Shown piece after piece: positions 33,200 through 41,133 of a DNA stretch of 64,000 bases. The DNA comes from Alistipes sp. (GTDB lineage: Bacteria; Bacteroidota; Bacteroidia; Bacteroidales; Rikenellaceae): NCBI GenBank assembly GCA_020026395.1, contig JAHHQM010000003.1, positions 1 through 64,000 on the forward strand, in the 5' to 3' direction. A program made the translations under genes and the position numbers. Position 1 is the stretch's first letter, and every line of letters begins with the position of its first letter. The notes beneath the pieces were generated by a model. The model worked only from the letters and a program-made list of their open reading frames with translations. It was not told where the DNA came from and made no database searches.

Positions 33200-34225
33200 A
33201 TGGCTCAATCATATGAAAAAGCCGGTGTAAATTTGGAGGCCGGTTACGAAGTAGTACGACGCATCAAGAAACATGTGGCTTCGACCAACCGTTTGGGCGT
33301 GATGGGCAACATCGGCGCTTTCGGCGGTATGTTCGACCTGTCGGCACTCAAGGTGAAGGAACCCGTACTGGTGAGCGGTACGGACGGTGTCGGCACCAAA
33401 CTCAAGCTGGCTTTCGAGATGGACAAGCACGACACGATCGGTATCGATGCCGTGGCTATGTGTGTCAATGACGTGCTGGCTCAGGGTGCAGAACCGCTGG
33501 AGTTCCTCGATTACGTTGCCGTAGGTCACAATGAACCCCAAAAGATCGAGGCCATCGTAGCGGGTGTTGCCGAGGGTTGCCGTCAGGCAGGCTGCGCACT
33601 GGTCGGTGGCGAAACGGCCGAAATGCCGGGTATGTATACCGACGGTGAATACGACATCGCTGGTTTCACGGTGGGCGTGGTCGAAAAATCGAAACTCATC
33701 GACTGCTCGAAAGTAAAGGTCGGTGACGTATTGGTCGGCATCCAGTCGACGGGGGTGCACTCGAACGGCTTCAGCCTCGTGCGCAAGGTCGTATCGGACA
33801 ACAACCTCGACCTGCACAAGTCGTATCCCGAATTGTCGGACGATCTTCTGGGTCACGTACTTCTGACCCCGACGCGCATCTACGTAAAGCAGGTGCTCGA
33901 AGTGGTTCACGAGTTGGACGTTCACGGCATCAGCCACATCACGGGCGGCGGTTTCGACGAGAACATTCCCCGTATCCTGAAAGAGGGTCAGGGTGTCGAG
34001 ATCGAGCACGGTTCGTGGGAGATCCTGCCCGTGTTCCAGTTCCTCGAGAAGTATGGTAAGATTCCCCACCGCGAGATGTTCAACATCTTCAACATGGGTA
34101 TCGGTATGGTCATCGCACTTGATGCCAAGGATGCCGATCGCGCCATCGAGATCCTGAAGAAGAACGGCGAACGCGCATCGGTAATCGGTAAGGTTATCGA
34201 AGGCGAGGGCGTCACAATCAAATAG
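33200..34225 (+). CDS. purM: phosphoribosylformylglycinamidine cyclo-ligase
   Basis: AIR synthetase (341 residues) closes the imidazole ring of FGAM with ATP. GTDGVGTKLKLAFEM, DAVAMCVNDVLAQGAEPLEFLDY, GGETAEMPGMY and SNGFSLVRKV are the standard PurM blocks. It follows purF by 32 bases and overlaps nothing; purN starts 2 bases after it. Confidence 0.98.
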   Translation: MAQSYEKAGVNLEAGYEVVRRIKKHVASTNRLGVMGNIGAFGGMFDLSALKVKEPVLVSGTDGVGTKLKLAFEMDKHDTIGIDAVAMCVNDVLAQGAEPLEFLDYVAVGHNEPQKIEAIVAGVAEGCRQAGCALVGGETAEMPGMYTDGEYDIAGFTVGVVEKSKLIDCSKVKVGDVLVGIQSTGVHSNGFSLVRKVVSDNNLDLHKSYPELSDDLLGHVLLTPTRIYVKQVLEVVHELDVHGISHITGGGFDENIPRILKEGQGVEIEHGSWEILPVFQFLEKYGKIPHREMFNIFNMGIGMVIALDAKDADRAIEILKKNGERASVIGKVIEGEGVTIK

Positions 34226-34227
34226 CC

Positions 34228-34788
34228 ATGCACAAAATAGCAGTTTTTGCCAGCGGAAGCGGTTCGAATTTCGAGGCCATCGTCACGGCGTGCGAGAAGC
34301 ATCAGATTGATGCCGAAGTCGTCCTGATGGTATGCGACAAACCGCAGGCCAAGGTGGTGGAGCGTGCCGCGAATCACCACGTGCCCTCTTTTGCATTCTC
34401 GCCGAAGGATTATCCTTCGAAGGCCGATTTCGAACGCGAGATCGTCGCCCGATTGCAGGAGGCCGAGGTCGAACTGATCTGCCTGGCAGGTTATATGCGT
34501 ATTGTGGGCGACACGTTGCTCGAGGCCTACGGCGGACAGATCATCAACATCCACCCCGCCCTGCTTCCCTCGTTTCCGGGAGCACACGGCATCCGCGACG
34601 CCTTCGAATACGGAGTCAAGGTGTTCGGCGTGACGATTCATCAGGTCGATGCCACGCTCGACGGCGGTAAGATCATCGCCCAGCGCGGTTTCGAATACTA
34701 CGGTGACGACATCGACGAACTCGAACAAAAAATCCACGCCGTGGAACATGTCCTCTACGTGGAGACGATTAACAAATTATTAAAATAA
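34228..34788 (+). CDS. purN: phosphoribosylglycinamide formyltransferase
   Basis: GAR transformylase (186 residues), which uses 10-formyl-tetrahydrofolate. It begins HKIAVFASGSGSNFEAIV; the LAGYMRIVGDTLLEAY block is followed by NIHPALLPSFPGAHGI, with the catalytic Asn and His, and by HQVDATLDGGKIIAQ with the Asp. The formyl donor can be supplied by folD at the end of the cluster. Confidence 0.98.
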   Translation: MHKIAVFASGSGSNFEAIVTACEKHQIDAEVVLMVCDKPQAKVVERAANHHVPSFAFSPKDYPSKADFEREIVARLQEAEVELICLAGYMRIVGDTLLEAYGGQIINIHPALLPSFPGAHGIRDAFEYGVKVFGVTIHQVDATLDGGKIIAQRGFEYYGDDIDELEQKIHAVEHVLYVETINKLLK

Positions 34789-34804
34789 AGGAGAAATAAG
34801 ATAT

Positions 34805-36331
34805 ATGCGTGCATTAATCAGTGTAAGCGATAAAACAGGTGTCGTAGAGTTTACCCGCGACTTGCGTGCGGCCGGATGGGAAGTCATTGCCACGGGCGGC
34901 ACGATGAACCTCTTGAAAAAAGAGGGTGTCAAGGTGATCAACATCAGCGATGTAACGGGATTCCCCGAAATTTGTGACGGTCGCGTCAAGACGCTCCACC
35001 CCAAAGTACACGGTGGTCTGTTGGCACGACGCGACGATCCGTCGCACATCAAGGCGCTGAAGGACAACGGCATCGAGTTTATCGACATGGTTTGTGTCAA
35101 TCTCTATCCGTTCCGTCAGACGATCGCCAAGGAGGGTGTGACGATGGCCGATGCCATCGAGAACATCGATATCGGCGGCCCTTCGATGTTGCGTTCGGCT
35201 GCCAAGAACTGGGCTGACGTGACGGTCGTATGCGATCCCTCGGACTACCGCCGCATCATCGACGAGATCCGTCAAGAGGGCAACACCCGCAAGGAGACCC
35301 GTCTCGAGTTGTCGGCCAAGGCCTATACCCACACGGCCGAGTATGACATGATGATCGCCACCTACATGCGTAAGCAGGCAGGTCTGAACGAGAAACTCTT
35401 CCTCGAGTATGACCTCGTACAGTCGTTGCGTTACGGAGAGAATCCCCACCAGGCAGCCAAGTTCTACCGTCAGGCCGAGCCCGTAAGCTACTCGCCCGCA
35501 TTTGCCAAGCAGCTGCACGGCAAGGAGCTTTCGTACAACAACATTCAGGATGCACAGGCTGCGCTGAACATCGTTCGCGAGTTCAAGGAGCCGTTCTGCG
35601 TGGGTCTGAAGCACATGAACCCCTGTGGTGCCGCCACGGGTAAGGATGTGGTCGAGGCTTGGACGAAGGCCTACGAAGCCGACAAGGTGTCGATCTTCGG
35701 CGGTATCGTTGCCACGAACTGCACCGTAACGCGCGAAGTTGCCGAGCTCATGAAGCCGATCTTCCTGGAGATCATCATGGCTCCGAAGTTCGACAAGGAG
35801 GCTTTGGAAGTGCTGGAGACGAAGAAGAACCTGCGTCTTCTGGAGGTCAATATGGAGGGTGCGGTTGCCGAGTATCAGTATGTCGGCATGAACGGCGGTA
35901 TGCTCATGCAGCAGGCCGACACCGAGACCCGCACCGTAACGGCCGATATGTGCGTCACGGAGCGTAAGCCCGAAGAAGCACAAATGTCCGACATGAACTT
36001 CGGCTGGCACATCGTCAAGCACGTGAAATCGAACGCCATCGTCGTCGTGCGCGACGGTCGCACCCTGGGTGTGGGCGCCGGTCAGATGAACCGCATCGGT
36101 TCGGCCGAGATCGCCCTGAAGGAGGCCAAGGCCGCAGGATTCACCGAAGGTCTGGTACTCGCATCGGACGGTTTCTTCCCCTTCGACGACTGCGTAACGC
36201 TGGCCGCCGAGTACGGAGTGACGGCAATCGTTCAGCCGGGTGGTTCGATCCGCGACGAGGACTCGATCCGCAAGGCCAACGAGCTGGGTATCGCCATGGT
36301 ATTCACGGGCGAGCGCCACTTCAAGCACTAA
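34805..36331 (+). CDS. purH: bifunctional AICAR formyltransferase / IMP cyclohydrolase
   Basis: PurH (508 residues) carries out the last two steps to IMP. The N-terminal cyclohydrolase domain starts RALISVSDKTGVVEFTRDL and contains GRVKTLHPKVHGG. The C-terminal transformylase has KHMNPCGAATG, with the catalytic Lys-His. The length fits. A perfect hairpin follows before purD. Confidence 0.98.
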   Translation: MRALISVSDKTGVVEFTRDLRAAGWEVIATGGTMNLLKKEGVKVINISDVTGFPEICDGRVKTLHPKVHGGLLARRDDPSHIKALKDNGIEFIDMVCVNLYPFRQTIAKEGVTMADAIENIDIGGPSMLRSAAKNWADVTVVCDPSDYRRIIDEIRQEGNTRKETRLELSAKAYTHTAEYDMMIATYMRKQAGLNEKLFLEYDLVQSLRYGENPHQAAKFYRQAEPVSYSPAFAKQLHGKELSYNNIQDAQAALNIVREFKEPFCVGLKHMNPCGAATGKDVVEAWTKAYEADKVSIFGGIVATNCTVTREVAELMKPIFLEIIMAPKFDKEALEVLETKKNLRLLEVNMEGAVAEYQYVGMNGGMLMQQADTETRTVTADMCVTERKPEEAQMSDMNFGWHIVKHVKSNAIVVVRDGRTLGVGAGQMNRIGSAEIALKEAKAAGFTEGLVLASDGFFPFDDCVTLAAEYGVTAIVQPGGSIRDEDSIRKANELGIAMVFTGERHFKH

Positions 36332-36366
36332 TCGGGAGTCTCCCTTTATTTCAAGCATGTAAAACT

Positions 36367-36401
36367 CTGTGTATCCGCGACCCGAGGCCGCGGATACACA
36401 G
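36367..36401 (+). promoter_or_regulatory. 13-base perfect inverted repeat between purH and purD
   Basis: CTGTGTATCCGCG (36367-36379) and its exact complement (36389-36401) flank a 9-base loop. No T-run follows, so it is more likely an mRNA-processing or stability element than a full terminator. Confidence 0.6.
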
Positions 36402-36424
36402 TCATTCATTAAAAAGGTAAAACC

Positions 36425-37678
36425 ATGAAAGTACTGGTTATTGGTTCGGGCGGTCGCGAACACGCCATTGTCGATGCGCTGTCCCGTTCAAAGCAGGTCG
36501 ATAAAATCTGGTGCGCACCGGGTAATGCGGGCATCGCCCTTCAGGCCGAGTGCGTGGGCATCGGTGTCAGCGAATGCGAGAAGCTGGCTGATTTTGCCCA
36601 AGCGAACGATATCGCACTGACGGTCGTAGGCCCCGAAGCCGCTCTGGCCGTGGGTATTGTCGATTTGTTCAAGGAGCGCGGTCTGAAGATCGTCGGCCCG
36701 ACGAAGGCCGCCGCACAGATCGAATGCTCGAAGGAGTTTGCCAAGGATCTGATGCACAAATACCAAATCCCCACCGCCGCCTACAAGGTATTCTCGGAGT
36801 ATGAAGCCGCACGCGACTACGTACGCCAGACGGGAGTGCCGACCGTTTTGAAATACGACGGACTGGCAGCCGGCAAGGGTGTGGTCATCGCCATGACCCA
36901 GGAGGAGGCCGACGAGGCACTGCGCGATATGCTGCTTGACGACAAATTCGGCAAGGGAAGCGTAGTCATCGAGGAATACCTGGAAGGTGTCGAGTTCTCG
37001 TACATGTGTTTCGTATCGGGACACAAGGTATGGCCGATGGTTTCGGCACAGGACCACAAACGCGCCTACGACGGCGACAAAGGCCCCAACACGGGCGGTA
37101 TGGGTGCTTACTCGCCGCTACCCTTCATCTCGAAGGAGGACGAGCAGTACGCCCTGGAGCACATCATGCAGCCGACGGCCGATGCCATGGTCAAGGAGGG
37201 TTGCCCGTTTGAGGGTATTCTCTACGGCGGTCTGATGAAAACCGCCAAGGGCATCAAGGTCATCGAGTTCAACGCCCGTTTCGGCGATCCCGAGACAGAG
37301 GTCGTTCTGCCCCGTTTGAAGAGCGACATCGTGGATGCCTTCATGGCCGTAGCCGACGGTGGTTCGATGCAGCTCGAGTGGCACGATTTCGCCACATTGG
37401 GCATCGTACTCGCCTCGAAAGGCTATCCCGGCTCCTACGAGAAGGGATTCGAGATCAAGGGTCTGGAAGAGGCAGGCCGCGACGCATGGATCTACCACAT
37501 GGGTACGAAATCCACCGACAAGGGCTTCGTTACGGCAGGCGGTCGCGTCATGACGGTTGTCGGCAAGGGTACAACGCTTCAGGAAGCACGAGAGGATGCC
37601 CGTCGCCGCGTCGAGATGATCGAGTGTGAAAACCTGTTCCACCGTTCGGATATCGGATGGAGAGCATTTGAAAAATAA
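36425..37678 (+). CDS. purD: phosphoribosylamine--glycine ligase
   Basis: GAR synthetase (417 residues), an ATP-grasp enzyme that joins phosphoribosylamine and glycine. It begins KVLVIGSGGREHAIV. KYDGLAAGKGVVIAM is the ATP loop, and DHKRAYDGDKGPNTGGMGAYSP and FNARFGDPETEVVLPRL complete the site. It lies beyond the purH-purD hairpin, so its expression may be set apart from the earlier genes. Confidence 0.98.
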   Translation: MKVLVIGSGGREHAIVDALSRSKQVDKIWCAPGNAGIALQAECVGIGVSECEKLADFAQANDIALTVVGPEAALAVGIVDLFKERGLKIVGPTKAAAQIECSKEFAKDLMHKYQIPTAAYKVFSEYEAARDYVRQTGVPTVLKYDGLAAGKGVVIAMTQEEADEALRDMLLDDKFGKGSVVIEEYLEGVEFSYMCFVSGHKVWPMVSAQDHKRAYDGDKGPNTGGMGAYSPLPFISKEDEQYALEHIMQPTADAMVKEGCPFEGILYGGLMKTAKGIKVIEFNARFGDPETEVVLPRLKSDIVDAFMAVADGGSMQLEWHDFATLGIVLASKGYPGSYEKGFEIKGLEEAGRDAWIYHMGTKSTDKGFVTAGGRVMTVVGKGTTLQEAREDARRRVEMIECENLFHRSDIGWRAFEK

Positions 37679-37693
37679 AAAACCTTAAAACCT

Positions 37694-38545
37694 ATGATTA
37701 TCAGTGGAAAAGAACTTGCTTTAAAACTCAAGCAAGAAATGGCCGAGGAAGTGAAGACTTTCCCCGCAAAATATGGCCGTGTACCCCACCTCGTAGTGAT
37801 TCTGGTCGGTGAAGATGCCGGTTCGGTCAGCTACGTGAAGGGCAAGGCCAAAGCATCCGAGGAGGTGGGCATCAAGAATACCACCATCCGTAAACCCGCA
37901 ACCATCTCCGAGGAGGAGTTGCTCCAGATCATCGCCGAACTGAACGCCGACGACACCGTCGACGGTATTCTCGTTCAGCTGCCCCTGCCCCGCCACATCA
38001 ACGAGGATCGCGTCATCGAGGCCATCGACAAGAGCAAGGATGTGGACGGTTTCCACCCCGGCAACGTAGCCGCCCTGTGGCAGAAGCAGCCCTGCGTATT
38101 GCCCTGCACGCCCAAAGGCATCATCAAGATGTTGCGCACGGCAGGTGTCGAGATCGAGGGTAAGAACGCCGTGGTTGTCGGCCGCAGCAACATCGTGGGT
38201 CTTCCCGTGGCCAAGCTGCTGCTCGATGCCAACGCCACCGTCACCATCACCCACAGCCGCACGAAGAACCTCGGTGAGGTGACGCGTCGTGCCGAGATTC
38301 TGGTGGTTGCCATCGGTCGTCCGAAATTCGTGACGCCCGATATGGTCAGCGACGGTACGGTCGTAATCGACGTGGGTGTAAACCGCGATCCCGAAACCGG
38401 CAAATTGTGCGGTGACGTGGATTTCACAGGCATCGAACCCAAGGCATCGATCATCACTCCCGTTCCGGGCGGTGTAGGCCCCATGACCATCTGCTGTCTG
38501 ATGGAGAACACGATCGAGTGCTTCTTAAGAAAGATGGAGAAATAA
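37694..38545 (+). CDS. folD: methylenetetrahydrofolate dehydrogenase / cyclohydrolase
   Basis: FolD (283 residues) interconverts methylene-, methenyl- and 10-formyl-tetrahydrofolate with NADP. VILVGEDAGSVSYVKGKAKA with the catalytic Lys, DGILVQLPLPRHI, the NADP loop VVGRSNIVGLPVAKLL and PVPGGVGPMTICCL are diagnostic. Placed 15 bases after purD, it supplies the 10-formyl donor for PurN and PurH. Confidence 0.98.
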   Translation: MIISGKELALKLKQEMAEEVKTFPAKYGRVPHLVVILVGEDAGSVSYVKGKAKASEEVGIKNTTIRKPATISEEELLQIIAELNADDTVDGILVQLPLPRHINEDRVIEAIDKSKDVDGFHPGNVAALWQKQPCVLPCTPKGIIKMLRTAGVEIEGKNAVVVGRSNIVGLPVAKLLLDANATVTITHSRTKNLGEVTRRAEILVVAIGRPKFVTPDMVSDGTVVIDVGVNRDPETGKLCGDVDFTGIEPKASIITPVPGGVGPMTICCLMENTIECFLRKMEK

Positions 38546-38548
38546 TCC

Positions 38549-38564
38549 GATGCAAAATTGCATC
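38549..38564. repeat. 16-base palindrome GATGCAAAATTGCATC after folD
   Basis: A perfect inverted repeat that begins 3 bases after the folD stop. Part of it (TTTTGCATC) recurs just before the rarA start. It may be an mRNA-end hairpin or a protein-binding site. Confidence 0.5.
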
Positions 38565-38569
38565 CGAAG

Positions 38570-38605
38570 GCGACCGACAAGTGTTTGTCGGTCGCTTGTT
38601 TTTTT
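38570..38605 (+). terminator. terminator of the purine operon
   Basis: An 11-base perfect stem (38570-38580 with 38585-38595, loop GTGT) followed by a T-rich run. Confidence 0.92.
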
Positions 38606-38615
38606 CGTATCTTTG
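38584..38615 (+). promoter_or_regulatory. promoter of rarA, nested in the folD terminator
   Basis: TTTG (38584-38587), a 20-base spacer and TATCTTTG (38608-38615), no mismatch. The -33 box is part of the terminator hairpin. Confidence 0.8.
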
Positions 38616-38638
38616 CTCCCGTAAATAAATTTTGCATC

Positions 38639-39916
38639 ATGGCAAATATTCCTTTGGCCGAGCGCCTCAGACCCAAAACCATCGACGAATACATCGGTCA
38701 GGATCACCTGGTCGGTCAGAACGGTGTGTTCCGCAAATTCTTCGAAACGGGTAATGTCCCTTCGTTTATTTTGTGGGGGCCTCCGGGTGTGGGCAAGACC
38801 ACGCTGGCCAAGATCGTCGCCACGCAACTCAACCGACCGTTCTTCACGTTGTCGGCCGTCACGTCGGGTGTGAAGGATGTCCGCGAGGTGATCGAACGCG
38901 CCCGCAAGGAACGCTTCTTCGATGCCAAACCGCCCTTCCTGTTTATCGACGAGATCCACCGATTCAACAAGTCGCAGCAGGATTCGCTGCTGGGTGCCGT
39001 CGAGCAGGGGGTCTTCACGCTGATCGGTGCCACGACCGAGAACCCTTCGTTTGAGGTCATTTCGCCGTTGTTGAGCCGTTGTCAGGTCTACATTCTCAAA
39101 CCTATGGAGGAGCGCGACCTCGAGACTCTGCTGCACCGTGCCATCACGACCGACGCGGAGCTCAAGGCACGCGACATCGAGGTAAAAGAGACCGCCGCCC
39201 TGTTCCGTCTTTCGGGGGGTGATGCCCGCAAGCTGCTCAACATTCTGGACATCATCGTCGGCGCAACCGAAGGTCGTGTGGTGGTCACCGACCAATACGT
39301 CACCGATTGTCTGCAACAAAACATCGCCCTCTACGACAAGAACGGCGAGCAGCACTACGACGTCATCTCGGCGTTCATCAAGTCGGTGCGCGGAAGTGAT
39401 CCCAACGCCGCAATCTACTACCTCGCCCGCATGCTGGCCGGAGGCGAAGAGCCGCGGTTCATCGCCCGTCGTCTGGTAATCCTTGCCTCGGAGGACATCG
39501 GCCTGGCCAATCCCAATGCCCTGCTTTTGGCGAATGCCTGCTTCGACACGGTACACAAGATCGGCATGCCCGAAGCTCGCATCACGCTGGCCGAGACGAC
39601 CATCTATCTGGCCACGAGTGCCAAGAGCAATTCGGCCTACCGCGCCATCAACGAGGCGCTGGCCTTCGTGCAGCACGACACGCAAAACCGACCCGTACCC
39701 CTCAACATCCGCAACGCCCCCACCAAACTCATGGAAGAGGCAGGTTACGGCAAGGGGTATAAATATTCGCACGACTACGCCGGACATTTCGTCCGTCAGG
39801 AATTCATGCCCGAATCGCTCTCGGGGCATCGTTTCTACGAACCCGACCGCCAAAACGGTGCGGAAAGCAAAATCGCCGACCATATCGAACAACTCTGGGG
39901 CGACAAATACCGATAA
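38639..39916 (+). CDS. rarA: replication-associated recombination protein A
   Basis: RarA/MgsA (425 residues), an AAA+ ATPase related to clamp loaders that acts at stalled replication forks. It has ERLRPKTIDEYIGQDHLVG at the start, Walker A GPPGVGKT at about 47-54, Walker B FIDEIHRFNKSQQD, and a C-terminal tetramerisation part with the family ending. I begin at MANIPLAERL because it matches the family N-terminus and sits 23 bases after the promoter; an upstream frame extension would overlap the terminator. Confidence 0.96.
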   Translation: MANIPLAERLRPKTIDEYIGQDHLVGQNGVFRKFFETGNVPSFILWGPPGVGKTTLAKIVATQLNRPFFTLSAVTSGVKDVREVIERARKERFFDAKPPFLFIDEIHRFNKSQQDSLLGAVEQGVFTLIGATTENPSFEVISPLLSRCQVYILKPMEERDLETLLHRAITTDAELKARDIEVKETAALFRLSGGDARKLLNILDIIVGATEGRVVVTDQYVTDCLQQNIALYDKNGEQHYDVISAFIKSVRGSDPNAAIYYLARMLAGGEEPRFIARRLVILASEDIGLANPNALLLANACFDTVHKIGMPEARITLAETTIYLATSAKSNSAYRAINEALAFVQHDTQNRPVPLNIRNAPTKLMEEAGYGKGYKYSHDYAGHFVRQEFMPESLSGHRFYEPDRQNGAESKIADHIEQLWGDKYR

Positions 39917-39921
39917 AGAAC

Positions 39922-39962
39922 AAAAAACGGAGCGGATCTTTCGGTGATCCGCTCCGTTTTTT
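39922..39962 (+). terminator. terminator of rarA
   Basis: A stem of about 15 bases, AAACGGAGCGGATC with its complement, followed by six T. Confidence 0.9.
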
Positions 39963-40121
39963 CGGGTTGTTTCAAAGGTAATTTCGGCAATTATAGCCGA
40001 AACGGCTGATTTTCTGGGATTTTTGTGCATAAAACGACCTTTAAATCAGTATTTATGTACACATAATTGTTCCAAAACGGAAATCAACGAACTTTTCAAA
40101 CTAAATATCAAAAATATATGT

Positions 40122-40129
40122 TATGTTTG
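40122..40129 (+). promoter_or_regulatory. -7 promoter element of the AraC-family gene
   Basis: TATGTTTG about 20 bases before the start codon; no good -33 box is found, as is common for regulated genes. Confidence 0.35.
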
Positions 40130-40149
40130 TTCATTAAAAGTCGAATTTT

Positions 40150-41061
40150 ATGGACAAAAATAACAATACGAACCCGATCACGGACTTCAGTCTGACGGAA
40201 CTGCTCGCGCTTTCGGGTGAAGAACACAACGGTCTGATGAGCGAGTGCATCGCCACCGAAAGCGAATCGCAATTGGAAGCATTCCGTTTCCCGTGCCGTA
40301 TCGATGCCTTCATCATCGGCATCGGCATCGAAGGCGAAACGATGCTCTCGTACAACCTCCACAAGTGCCACTTGAAAAAGAACACGCTGTTCCTGTTCGC
40401 CCCGAACACGATCATCCAGGTACACGCCTACGGAGCGTTCAAAGGTCATATCGTTGCCATCTCGTCGGAGTTCATCCGTCATCTGAACATCGACCTGAAG
40501 AGCATGATCCCGCTTCTGATGCGTTTCTCGGAGCACCCCTGCTTCGAGCTGAGCGACCAGAAACTCATCAACTCGATGACCGAATTCATCGCCCTGATCC
40601 GTAACGAGATCCACTCGCCCGAATCACAATTCTCGAAAGAAGTCGTAAGCGGCCTATTGACCACCCTCCTTTACAAGGTCTGCGACATCATCTACAACTA
40701 CATCTCGAAACTTCCCGAATCGAACAGCGCCGTCCGCGACCGCACGGAGAACTATTTCCGCCGTTTCATGCAACTCCTGGGCGAACACTACCGCCAGGAA
40801 CGCAGCGTAAGTTTCTACGCCCAGCAGCTGTGCATCACCCCGAAATACCTGACCACCCTCATCAAGCGCATCAGCGGTCAGTCCGTATCGGAATGGATCG
40901 ACAGCTACGTGATTCTGGAGGCCAAGACCCTTCTGAAGCACTCCCACATGAGCATTCAGGAGATCGCCTACTACCTGAATTTCCCCAACCAGTCGTTTTT
41001 CGGCAGTTACTTCAAGCGCAACACGGGTATGTCACCCACGCAATACAAGGAGCAGCAATAA
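40150..41061 (+). CDS. AraC-family transcriptional regulator
   Basis: The 303-residue protein has a cupin-like N-terminal sensor (about 40-190) and a C-terminal double helix-turn-helix (about 205-303). SVSFYAQQLCITPKYLTTLIKRISGQS forms the first HTH, and MSIQEIAYYLNFPNQSFFGSYFKRNTGMSPTQYKEQ the second with the AraC signature. The inducer and targets are unknown. The gene stands alone between terminators, so it does not obviously control its neighbours. Confidence 0.93.
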   Translation: MDKNNNTNPITDFSLTELLALSGEEHNGLMSECIATESESQLEAFRFPCRIDAFIIGIGIEGETMLSYNLHKCHLKKNTLFLFAPNTIIQVHAYGAFKGHIVAISSEFIRHLNIDLKSMIPLLMRFSEHPCFELSDQKLINSMTEFIALIRNEIHSPESQFSKEVVSGLLTTLLYKVCDIIYNYISKLPESNSAVRDRTENYFRRFMQLLGEHYRQERSVSFYAQQLCITPKYLTTLIKRISGQSVSEWIDSYVILEAKTLLKHSHMSIQEIAYYLNFPNQSFFGSYFKRNTGMSPTQYKEQQ

Positions 41062-41078
41062 CCTCTCTTCCCCGACAC

Positions 41079-41116
41079 AAAAAAAGCGTCCGACCAATCG
41101 TCAGACGCTTTTTTTA
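41079..41116. terminator. bidirectional terminator between the AraC and TamL-like genes
   Basis: A stem of about 12 bases with flanking A and T runs, between the two convergent genes. Confidence 0.9.
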
Positions 41117-41133
41117 TGCTTATCGCTCTTCCG

